Positions 21,609 through 27,774 of a stretch of 41,565 nucleotides of DNA are shown here, piece by piece. The number at the start of each line of letters is the position of its first letter. The stretch's first letter is position 1. Source of the stretch: JBJXHG01 sp046160865 (lineage in GTDB: Bacteria; Planctomycetota; UBA1135; GCA-002686595); contig JBJXHG010000048.1 of NCBI GenBank assembly GCA_046160865.1, positions 1-41,565 of the forward strand, in the 5' to 3' direction. Below the pieces are notes generated by a model. That model did no database searches, was not told the DNA's origin, and saw only the letters and a program-made list of their open reading frames with translations. Made by a program: the position numbers and the translations under genes.

Positions 21609-21965
21609 CTACGCGGGGGGCCGCGGAACCAACGGTTCGATGGCTGCGAGTAGCTTCGGGATGTCGACCGTTGCTGTGCTCCAAACCTCCGAGAGATCCA
21701 CGTCGTCGTACCCGTGGATCAAGTGATCGCGCATGCCCGACATCTGCGTCCACGGGATGCTCGGATGCAGTGCGCGGAACTCGTGCGAGAGCCGCTTCGT
21801 CGCTTCGCCGATCACGAGCAGTTGGTGGAGGACCGCTGACTGGGTCTTGAGATCGTCCTGAAATGCCAAGGCGTCCACGCCTGCTACGAACTGCCGAACG
21901 CGAGTCGCCGCGACGAAGATGTCGAGCAGGATCGCGGGATCACGGTCCGGCGACTCACGCGGCAT
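21609..21965 (-). CDS. hepT: HepT-like HEPN toxin
   Basis: 118 residues, the usual size for HepT (DUF86 family) HEPN ribonuclease toxins. It is mostly alpha-helical, with the motif RDHLIHGY near residues 79-86, an exact R-x4-H-x-Y. In characterised pairs the Arg and His cut RNA and the Tyr is the residue adenylylated by MntA to silence the toxin. A second conserved segment, HQLLVIGEATKRLS, is typical of the first helical pair. Its start lies inside the end of the MntA gene (11-bp overlap), so the two are co-translated, antitoxin first. All key residues are intact. HepT-MntA pairs stabilise mobile DNA or act in phage defence. Confidence 0.9.
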   Translation of the reverse strand: MPRESPDRDPAILLDIFVAATRVRQFVAGVDALAFQDDLKTQSAVLHQLLVIGEATKRLSHEFRALHPSIPWTQMSGMRDHLIHGYDDVDLSEVWSTATVDIPKLLAAIEPLVPRPPA

Positions 21966-22266
21966 AAACGACCTTCGCCGACGAGAGGATCTCGCGTCGT
22001 CGGATGAAGTTCTCGCTGCGTTCGAGCGCTCGGCGGCTGACCAAATCGATTTGCCGGCCGAGAAGCAGCGACAGCTCTTCCTCCATACGGACGTGGTCCA
22101 GCAGCGACCACTGCGCCTCAGGGGTGAACGTGACGAGGAAGTCGATGTCGCTCTGTGGCCCGAAGTCAGCGCGCAAAGCAGAACCGAAGAGCGAAAGCTC
22201 TTGGACCTTCCACTTGGCGCAGAAGGCGCGGAGGGCGGGCATCGGGAGGTTCGGTAGGTCGGACAT
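21955..22266 (-). CDS. mntA: MntA-like minimal nucleotidyltransferase antitoxin
   Basis: 103 residues from ATG 22266 (upstream open frame is rejected because the family is ~95-140 residues and the fold starts at PMPALRAFCAKWKVQELSLFG). The nucleotidyltransferase signature GSALRADFGPQSDID (28-42) is a perfect G-S-x10-D-x-D, placing the two catalytic Asp residues; a third acidic position lies in RQIDLVS. MntA transfers AMP to the Tyr of the HepT motif, neutralising it. It is first in the operon and overlaps hepT by 11 bp. The pair sits beside the cassette array, but no attC site follows it. Confidence 0.88.
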   Translation of the reverse strand: MSDLPNLPMPALRAFCAKWKVQELSLFGSALRADFGPQSDIDFLVTFTPEAQWSLLDHVRMEEELSLLLGRQIDLVSRRALERSENFIRRREILSSAKVVYAA

Positions 22267-22452
22267 CGCCGAACACGTTAGCACGAGGTCGAGAGCGGTA
22301 CAGCGGCTCCGATTGGACGCATCGCCGCGGAGTCGATGCTTCGAAGCGGGCCCGTGACTAACTGCGCCGTCTCGGAGACATTCGAGCGGGTCAGGCCCGA
22401 CGCCACGTGTACCCATCAAGCACGTCAGCAACGAGTAGGCGACCCATTCGAC

Positions 22453-22601
22453 ACATAACGATCGGCATCAGCTGCGGCGCGGAAGCGCCCACCGCCGCAG
22501 TCATGATCATCCGCCGACGCCTTCAGCACTCGAAGGTACAGGCGGCGGCTCTCCCTCGTAGTCCGCCAAGCGGGCGGCGCCGTTGCAACGAAGGGTTAGC
22601 G
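22453..22601 (-). other. attC-like site 3 (weak, possibly composite)
   Basis: On the minus strand an inverse core CGCTAAC (22601-22595) begins directly after the stop of the ORF at 22603, and a GTTATGT core candidate ends it (22459-22453), preceded by the attC-like phrase GCTGATGCCGATC. Between them are hairpins CCGCC-n5-GGCGG and CTGCGGCG...CGCCGCAG. Both cores deviate from RYYYAAC/GTTRRRY and 149 bp is long, so two sites may have merged. Confidence 0.45.
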
Positions 22602-22602
22602 C

Positions 22603-23100
22603 TCACTTGAGCAGAGCCTGAACACCGGCGACGACCATACCGCCCAGCACGCCACCGAGGACAGGAAACAGAAGCGACCTCAACCATCGCTTCTCTTGTT
22701 CATGAGCAATTGCTCGCCCGTGCAACTCGATTGCGGTTTTCATTAGTCCTGCAATTTGCTCGGGCGTGAGTGGCTTCCTGGTGAGTTTTTCGCCGGTTGG
22801 CTTGGCAGCGAGGGCCTTGAGTTCCTCCGTCGTGAGTTCCCTATGTGCAGCGACGCTGTAGATCTTGTCGTATCCGTGGCGCCAGCGAAGTGACACCCAT
22901 GAGTCCTTGCTCACGCGGAAGAACTCCGGATGGTCGCTGAAGAGCTCCAGCCAGTTCTCACTCTCTTGTGCAGTTTCCAGTTTGTCGGACCAGGACTTGG
23001 CTTTACGACTCGCCCATTCGTAAGAGCCGAGGATCTGTATGGCGGCGAGAACCTTTTCAAGGCGGCCAGACTCGAGGTACGGTGACGTGTCGTGCGTCAT
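22603..23100 (-). CDS. Cassette-borne hypothetical protein with C-terminal membrane anchor
   Basis: 165 residues from ATG 23100, 15 bp past the attC core and preceded by AAGAAG, a fitting ribosome binding site. The N-terminal part (YLESGRLEKVLAAIQILGSYEWASRKAKSWSDKL, then SDHPEFFRVSKDSWVSLRWRHGYDKIY) is a soluble alpha/beta domain. It is followed by LTPEQIAGLMKTAIELHGRAIAHEQEKRW and one terminal membrane helix (LLFPVLGGVLGGMVVAGVQALL). Proteins with an AIQ...HPEFF-x-V...SL-x-R...RPLTPEQI...A-I-x-LH pattern and a tail anchor recur in bacteria, often in mobile regions, but I know no function. It appears lower in GC than neighbours outside the array, consistent with recent acquisition. Confidence 0.75.
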   Translation of the reverse strand: MTHDTSPYLESGRLEKVLAAIQILGSYEWASRKAKSWSDKLETAQESENWLELFSDHPEFFRVSKDSWVSLRWRHGYDKIYSVAAHRELTTEELKALAAKPTGEKLTRKPLTPEQIAGLMKTAIELHGRAIAHEQEKRWLRSLLFPVLGGVLGGMVVAGVQALLK

Positions 23101-23115
23101 TAAGTTCTTCTTGAG

Positions 23116-23179
23116 GGCTAACGTTCCGATTCAGCGGCGGGCCGCGTAGCGGACCGTCCGCTGCAACCGGTTGTTAGGC
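23116..23179 (-). other. attC site 2
   Basis: 64 bp on the minus strand from the inverse core GCCTAAC (23179-23173) to core GTTAGCC (23122-23116). Inside, CAGCGG (R'' side) pairs with CCGCTG (R' side), around GACGGTCCGC and a GC-rich tip, giving the single-strand cruciform expected for IntI recognition. The inverse core fits RYYYAAC exactly; the other core keeps the essential GTT. Confidence 0.8.
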
Positions 23180-23226
23180 TTCGACCGCGTGTGTGTCATT
23201 TGAATTCGAGTCGGGCTTCACGGTAC

Positions 23227-24399
23227 TCAACGCCGGTCCAGGGCCCTGGGCGCTGCTTGGGCTTCGGTCTTCACGCCCTGGGCGATGAACCTCTGAAGAT
23301 ACTCGCTGTTCACGGTGACGGTTCGTCTCGACCGGTTCCACGCGGCACGGCCCGAGCCCCCGACAAACTCGACGGTCACCTGCGAGTGCCAGTCGATTCG
23401 CTGAAGCGCGGACTGGATCATCGACGCGAGGCTTGGCTCTCCCGCGTCGACGAACGCGCGCGTTGCACTGTCGGCGCGGAAGCGGACCTCCTTCGAAACT
23501 TTGCCCGGGGGCATCATCAGCGGGGACAGCGTACGCCGCCAAGCCCGGTGGATGTCCGCGCCATAATCGCGCGCCTTCTCGATCTCTTGCTCCGACATGC
23601 CCACGATCTCCGCAACGCCCGCGTACCTCTCCTTGTCCGCAGCGATTGCCAGCGCCGCGATCTGGTAGGCGCGCCTGGCATCGTTGTCGTGCTCGCCGCG
23701 AACGGCCCACTGATCACGCGGCACCTCGTCCGCTTCGATCGTGAGGGACTTGACCCGCGCCGAAATCGCGCGGACCGCGTCCTCGGGGAAGTGCTCGGTC
23801 AGCAGGTACGTGGCAAAGGCATCGGCCATCGTCTCTTCGTTGCCCAACACCATCAGATCGAACTCGCGGATCACCGCGTGTCCGAGTTCATGGAGCACGG
23901 TGTGCAACGTGACTTCAGCCGCGAAGACCGAGATGGGCAAGGAAGACACGGGCTCATCCGTGATCGCTCCGTCTGCGTTGTCGGGCACGGTGTAGCCGGG
24001 AATTGCCGCGTGCTTGCAGTTGATGTGACGCCACTGTTCGACCAACTGTGCAAACCGCTTCTGGTCGACCCTGAAATGGTCTGCGGCGGCTTTGAGCAGG
24101 TCGTCGCCCGTAGCGTAGTTCTTTTCGGCATCCTTCAGGAACGCGTCGACTTCCGATACCGGTTTGCGCTCAGCGCGGAGAAGCACGTTCGATACGATAT
24201 CCTTCATCATTCCGGCGGTTCTCAAGTCCACATTACACTGAGGGGTTGCAGGCGGTTGAGGCTTTGGCTCACCAACCACCTGGTGAGGAAGCGGGGTGGC
24301 CTCCTGGGCCGACGCCGCGCCCAACAAGGTCAGACTGCACGCAATCCGCATCGAGCCGGCCAGAAGTGTCAAAGATAAACGCTCTCGCAAGGGCCTCAT
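23227..24399 (-). CDS. Secreted DUF4344-type zinc metallopeptidase
   Basis: 390 residues from ATG 24399, chosen because GAGAGGA lies 7-13 nt upstream and a Sec signal peptide then starts the protein (MRPLRERLSL...SLTLLGAASAQ, likely cut after ASA). The zinc site is VLHELGHAVI (168-177), an HExxH with His170 and His174 as ligands and Glu171 as base. A downstream acidic motif LGNEETMADAFATYLL (185-200) supplies a probable third ligand. That order, with a LMVLGNEE spacer, matches the putative metallopeptidases grouped as DUF4344. The ~200-residue C-terminal half (RAWRRTLSPLMMPPGK...VTVEFVGGSGRAAWNRSRRTVTVNSEYLQRF) is also typical. It would act on proteins in the periplasm or outside the cell; the substrate is unknown. 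It is a single ORF between two attC sites. Confidence 0.8.
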   Translation of the reverse strand: MRPLRERLSLTLLAGSMRIACSLTLLGAASAQEATPLPHQVVGEPKPQPPATPQCNVDLRTAGMMKDIVSNVLLRAERKPVSEVDAFLKDAEKNYATGDDLLKAAADHFRVDQKRFAQLVEQWRHINCKHAAIPGYTVPDNADGAITDEPVSSLPISVFAAEVTLHTVLHELGHAVIREFDLMVLGNEETMADAFATYLLTEHFPEDAVRAISARVKSLTIEADEVPRDQWAVRGEHDNDARRAYQIAALAIAADKERYAGVAEIVGMSEQEIEKARDYGADIHRAWRRTLSPLMMPPGKVSKEVRFRADSATRAFVDAGEPSLASMIQSALQRIDWHSQVTVEFVGGSGRAAWNRSRRTVTVNSEYLQRFIAQGVKTEAQAAPRALDRR

Positions 24400-24454
24400 G
24401 TTCTGTCCTCTCTGTGGTTTGTGCTTCTCGCGAATGTTGACATGCACGCGGCGA

Positions 24455-24541
24455 CGCCAACGCTTGAGCTGAGCGGCACACCGCAGCGGCCGAGCGTCAG
24501 CGAGGGCGCGAGGATGTGTCCGCTCCAGCGAGTTGTTAGGC
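24455..24541 (-). other. attC site 1
   Basis: 87 bp on the minus strand, from inverse core GCCTAAC (24541-24535) to core GTTGGCG (24461-24455). CTGGAGCGG on the R'' side pairs with CCGCTCAG on the R' side with one unpaired G, the extrahelical base that orients attC recombination. The context AACTCGCTGGAGCGGAC...CCGCTCAGCTCAAGCGTT is very close to textbook attC arms. Confidence 0.85.
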
Positions 24542-24562
24542 GGCGACTTGTCCAGCCAGTCG

Positions 24563-25033
24563 TCATTCCCAATCTTTTCTAAGCATCAGCTCATCTATCC
24601 TGTAGGCGTGAAGCATCTCATGCATCAGCATGTGCCTGAACATGATGTACACCGAGTAGTGGCTGAATGCCTCATGCTCGGCCGTCCGCTGCCAATCGCC
24701 TGCGGATAGCTCCATCAACCGCTCAACGACCAGCGCCCGCTCCCGCACGTACCGGCCCAGCGCTTCGTCCAGATCAACACTCAGTAGTGAGCCGGCCTCC
24801 TCGTCCGGTGATGGCTCCATGGACTGTATTGTGGGGAACGCGTCAGAGAGCATTAACTCCAGGCGTGAGAGGAATGTCGCCTGCCCGGTAGATATGTGGC
24901 AGGCATGCTCGTGAGCGGACCACTTGTTCGGCGCAGGGCGGCGCTTGAGGTTCTGGCGCGGCACCTCGCGGACGAGGCCGATGATCATGCCAGGTGCGGC
25001 CTCTAATGTAGCTATCAACTTTTGCGTATCCAT
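24563..25033 (-). CDS. DinB-superfamily protein (cassette ORF)
   Basis: 156 residues from ATG 25033, preceded by AGGAGGA, an excellent ribosome binding site. It has the four-helix-bundle layout of the DinB/YfiT family: helix 1 DTQKLIATLEAAPGMIIGLVREV, the conserved RPAPNKWSAHEHACHIS (33-49) with the first metal-ligand His, a helix around EALGRYVRERALVVERLMELSAGDW, and the closing HYSVYIMFRHMLMHEMLHAYRIDEL that supplies the other two His. Family members are metal-dependent, often thiol transferases, though many lack known substrates. DinB proteins are frequent passengers of integron cassettes. It lies between the lone core site and attC site 1, which fits that origin. Confidence 0.85.
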   Translation of the reverse strand: MDTQKLIATLEAAPGMIIGLVREVPRQNLKRRPAPNKWSAHEHACHISTGQATFLSRLELMLSDAFPTIQSMEPSPDEEAGSLLSVDLDEALGRYVRERALVVERLMELSAGDWQRTAEHEAFSHYSVYIMFRHMLMHEMLHAYRIDELMLRKDWE

Positions 25034-25066
25034 GATCTCCTCCTGACCGCGCGCCGCCAGTAAGCC

Positions 25067-25073
25067 GCCTAAC
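25067..25073 (-). other. Lone integron core site GTTAGGC
   Basis: GTTAGGC on the minus strand, an exact GTTRRRY, 33 bp before the DinB start. The preceding bases (TAGTAAGA) resemble the phrase that precedes the cut point in attI sites, and TGCAGACC occurs twice just upstream (near 25087 and 25120). It could be a vestigial attI, or the right end of a lost attC; no inverse core is visible within 150 bp. Confidence 0.5.
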
Positions 25074-25329
25074 TCTTACTAGACAGGTCTGCACAATCTC
25101 CTGAACGCGGCGGCCGGGTCTGCATGACGCGACTTGGGCATACCTTCGGAAACGCCGCAAGCGCTTCCTGCTTTGCCGACTGCCAGATGTCGGACCGCGG
25201 CCGTCGACGGGCATTCGACAGACCCGTGCTTGCCGGCTTGAAGGCAACGTGCAGCCGACTTCGATTGAGTTCGAGCCTTTGACCGCGAACTCCCAACAAC
25301 AATAGATCGTTGGTTACCGACGCGACCAT
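25069..25329 (-). CDS. Doubtful small ORF ending in the integron core site
   Basis: An 86-residue frame from ATG 25329 (14 bp past the stop of the carboxylase gene) to a TAG inside the core site. Its translation (TNDLLLLGVRGQRLELNRSRLHVAFKPA...) is less arginine-biased than shadow frames and could be a gene fragment cut by cassette insertion. There is no recognisable family and no convincing ribosome binding site. Apart from this I see nothing in 25074-25343. Confidence 0.2.
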   Translation of the reverse strand: MVASVTNDLLLLGVRGQRLELNRSRLHVAFKPASTGLSNARRRPRSDIWQSAKQEALAAFPKVCPSRVMQTRPPRSGDCADLSSKS

Positions 25330-25343
25330 CACGCGTCCCCCGC

Positions 25344-26927
25344 TCACAACGGTATGTTCCCGTGCTTCCTCACCGGCTTGTCCTCGTGCTTCGTCTTCAA
25401 TAACTCCAGCGACCGAATCAGCATCGGCCGCGTCCGCGACGCTTCGATCACGTCGTCGACGAAGCCGCGCGCGGCGGCTTTGTAGGGATTGTTGAACGTC
25501 GCTTCGTACTCGGCGGCCTTCTGGGCTTCGGTCGCCGCGGGATCTTTCGACTTCTCGATCTCGCGCCGGTGGATGATCTTCGCCGCGCCCGCGGCCCCCA
25601 TTACGGCGATCATCGCGCCCGGCCACGCGAGGTTGACGTCGCCGCGGATGTGCTTGCTCGACATGACGTCATAGGCGCCGCCGTAGGCCTTGCGCGTGAT
25701 GACGGTGAGCTTCGGCACGGTCGCTTCGCAGTACGCGTAGAGCAGCTTCGCGCCGTGTCGAATGATGCCGGCGTACTCCTGCGCGGTGCCCGGCAAGAAG
25801 CCCGGCACGTCCTCGAACGTCACGAGCGGAATGTGGAACGCGTCGCAGAAGCGGATGAAGCGCGCGCCCTTCACCGATGCGTCGATGTCGAGACAGCCCG
25901 CGAGCACCGCCGGTTGATTCGCGACGATGCCGACGACGCGACCGCCGAGGCGCGCGAACCCGATGATCATGTTCTGCGCGAACTCGGGCTGCACCTCGAG
26001 CCACGAGCCCTGGTCCACGATCTTCTCGATCACGCGCTTCATGTCGTACGGCTTCTGCGGATCGGCCGGGACGAGCGTGTCGAGCTCGGGATCTTCGCGG
26101 TCCGCCGGATCGTCGTTCGGAACGAAGGGCGGATCCTCGGCGTTGTTCAGCGGCAGGTACGAGAACAAGCGCCGGATGAGCATCATGCAGCTCTTGTCGC
26201 TCGGCGACGTGAAGTGCGCGACGCCCGAGCGCGCGGCGTGCACGTGCGAGCCGCCGAGCTCCTCGCTCGTCACCTCTTCGTGCGTCACCGACTTCACGAC
26301 GTCGGGACCGGTGATGTGCATGTACGACGTGCCTTCGACCATGCACACGAAGTCCGTGATCGCCGGCGAGTACACGGCGCCGCCCGCGCACGGTCCCATG
26401 ATCGCGGAGATCTGCGGCACGACGCCCGACGCGCGCGTGTTGCGCCAGAAGATCTCGGCGTAGCCGCCGAGCGAGCTCACGCCCTCTTGGATGCGCGCGC
26501 CGCCCGAATCGTTGAGCCCGATGACGGGCACGCCGACCTTCAGCGCCATGTCCATGACCTTCACGATCTTCTCGGCGTGCGTCTCCGACAGCGATCCGCC
26601 GAAGACGGTGAAATCCTGGCTGAACACGTACACCGGACGCCCGTCGATGCGCGCGTGACCGGTGACGACGCCGTCGCCGAACACGAGCTGCTCCTGCATG
26701 CCGAAATCGGTGCAGCGGTGCGTGACGAAGCGGTCGAGCTCGACGAACGAGCCCTCGTCGACGAGGAAGTCGATGCGCTCGCGCGCGGTGAGCTTGCCCT
26801 TCTTGTGCTGCGCGGCGATCCGTTCCGGTCCGCCACCTTGCAGCGTCAGCTCGCGCATCTGGCGCAGACGCTCGAGAGCGGGCTGAACGGGAGCGGACGG
26901 CTTCGCGTCGGTCTTTTGCTTGGACAT
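25344..26927 (-). CDS. pccB: Acyl-CoA carboxylase carboxyltransferase beta subunit (propionyl-CoA carboxylase type)
   Basis: 527 residues from ATG 26927, the normal length. It transfers the carboxyl group from biotin to propionyl-CoA (or acetyl-CoA), making methylmalonyl-CoA in the cytosol. Crotonase-fold halves are clear: N-terminal GLNDSGGARIQEGVSSLGGYAEIFWRN and IMGPCAGGAVYSPAITDFVCMVEGTSYMHITGP; C-terminal FEDVPGFLPGTAQEYAGIIRHGAKLLYAYCEATVPKLTVITRKAYGGAYDVM, with the paired Gly-Ala oxyanion loops CAGGAVYS and YGGAYDV. The end GFVDDVIEASRTRPMLIRSLELL...KPVRKHGNIPL is typical of PccB. The biotin carboxylase/biotin carrier partner is not in the window. Context with epimerase and mutase genes on the same strand favours propionyl-CoA as substrate. 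Confidence 0.93.
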   Translation of the reverse strand: MSKQKTDAKPSAPVQPALERLRQMRELTLQGGGPERIAAQHKKGKLTARERIDFLVDEGSFVELDRFVTHRCTDFGMQEQLVFGDGVVTGHARIDGRPVYVFSQDFTVFGGSLSETHAEKIVKVMDMALKVGVPVIGLNDSGGARIQEGVSSLGGYAEIFWRNTRASGVVPQISAIMGPCAGGAVYSPAITDFVCMVEGTSYMHITGPDVVKSVTHEEVTSEELGGSHVHAARSGVAHFTSPSDKSCMMLIRRLFSYLPLNNAEDPPFVPNDDPADREDPELDTLVPADPQKPYDMKRVIEKIVDQGSWLEVQPEFAQNMIIGFARLGGRVVGIVANQPAVLAGCLDIDASVKGARFIRFCDAFHIPLVTFEDVPGFLPGTAQEYAGIIRHGAKLLYAYCEATVPKLTVITRKAYGGAYDVMSSKHIRGDVNLAWPGAMIAVMGAAGAAKIIHRREIEKSKDPAATEAQKAAEYEATFNNPYKAAARGFVDDVIEASRTRPMLIRSLELLKTKHEDKPVRKHGNIPL

Positions 26928-27314
26928 GGGCGCGGCATGGTAGCGCCGGTCGGGCGACGCACGTAGCGGGCGAGGCGACGCTCGGCGCGCGTTGCGCGCG
27001 GTCAGCCTGCGGAACTCTGCGAGAGACCGGAGCTCGGGCGGCGGAACGTGGTCAGGGTGTGCAGGTGTGTGCGCTCGAACGTGAGTCCCGTCCACGCGCG
27101 GCGCTTCGCGCGCCGCGGAACGCGGGCCGCGGTCCCGGGATGCCGCAGTGCGATTCGTCGATCACGAAACCCGCGTCCATCGTGACGCCGATCGCATCCA
27201 CGCCGAGGCAGTCGAAGGCAAAGGCGAGACGCAGAGGTCCAGTCGCGCGTAGGCAGCTGACACGGGTCCCAGCCGTTTGAAGCGTGTGGCGCGAGGACGC
27301 GCCACACGCATGCG
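26928..27314. other. Intergenic gap between epimerase and carboxylase genes
   Basis: 387 bp. It holds the hairpin at 27282-27309 just past the epimerase stop and presumably the carboxylase promoter. A minus-strand frame around 27090-27260 contains LRLAFAFDCLGVDAIGVTMD, oddly protein-like, but with no start signal, no family and an arginine-rich end, so I do not call a gene. Confidence 0.4.
27282..27309 (-). terminator. Perfect 10-bp hairpin after the mutase-epimerase unit
   Basis: GCGTGTGGCG (27282-27291) pairs perfectly with CGCCACACGC (27300-27309), 8-nt loop, 5 bp past the epimerase stop. There is no T-run, so it may be a pause or stability hairpin or one of the GC-rich intergenic repeats; GCATGCGCTACGCGCGG right beside it resembles the repeat at 40431. 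Confidence 0.5.
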
Positions 27315-27758
27315 CTACGCGCGGCGCGCGTCCTCGACCAGCTCCATCAACACACCGCCCGTCGCCTTCGGATGCACGAACGCGATGCGCGTGTGGTGTG
27401 CACCGGGTCGCGGCGCGTCGTCGATCATGCGCACGCCGAGCTTGTGGAGGTGCTCGATCGCACGCGCGACGTCGGCGACCTTCCACGCGAGGTGATGGAT
27501 GCCAGCGCCGCGCGTCTCGAGGAACTTCGTGACCGGCGAGTCGGCGCTCGCAGGCTCGACGAGCTCGATGCGCTGCGTGCCCGCGTACAGAACCAAGACA
27601 TTCACCTTCTGATCCGGCACGAACTCGGGCTCGCTCGACGCGAGGCCGAGCGCGAGCTCGTACGTCGCGCGCGCCTCCGCCAAGCTCTTCACGGCGATCG
27701 CAACGTGGTGCAGGCCGAGGACGATGCCGCGCAGCGCCGGCGGGACGGGAGCGTGCAT
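27315..27758 (-). CDS. mce: Methylmalonyl-CoA epimerase
   Basis: 147 residues from ATG 27758, matching family size. It interconverts the (S) and (R) forms of methylmalonyl-CoA, linking carboxylase output to the mutase. Two glyoxalase-fold (VOC) modules are visible: LGLHHVAIAVKSLAEARATYELALGL (14-39), with the first metal-ligand His, and GIHHLAWKVADVARAIEHLHKLGVRMID, with the second. LYAGTQRIELVEP and the ending ATGGVLMELVE supply the catalytic/ligand Glu residues. The start is 16 bp after the mutase stop, so the two form an operon. Motifs HTRIAFVHPKATGGVLMELVE are diagnostic of Mce over other VOC proteins. Confidence 0.93.
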   Translation of the reverse strand: MHAPVPPALRGIVLGLHHVAIAVKSLAEARATYELALGLASSEPEFVPDQKVNVLVLYAGTQRIELVEPASADSPVTKFLETRGAGIHHLAWKVADVARAIEHLHKLGVRMIDDAPRPGAHHTRIAFVHPKATGGVLMELVEDARRA

Positions 27759-27774
27759 CAGCGAATCTCCGTCT

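Larger units (their letters stand above)
22453..25073 (-). mobile_element. Integron gene-cassette array without integrase (CALIN-like)
   Basis: Three successive minus-strand ORFs, each starting shortly after a GTT core site and each followed by an inverse core (xxxTAAC) and a folded recombination site: 25067-25073 core, ORF 24563-25033, attC 24455-24541, ORF 23227-24399, attC 23116-23179, ORF 22603-23100, attC-like 22453-22601. Uniform orientation, one ORF per unit, short spacers and unrelated functions are the hallmarks of integron cassettes. No tyrosine recombinase gene of IntI type is in the window, so this is a cluster of attC sites lacking an integrase nearby, either a remnant or an array remote from its integrase. 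The cassette ORFs differ in base composition from the surrounding genes. Confidence 0.75.

Noticed and set aside
21609..22266. HepT-MntA as an ordinary integron cassette
   Set aside because: No attC-like site is visible downstream of hepT; the nearby TAAC sequences do not pair.
27052..27314. Small protein containing DCLGVDAIGVTMD in the carboxylase upstream gap
   Set aside because: No start, no ribosome binding site, arginine-rich end and overlap with the hairpin and epimerase end.
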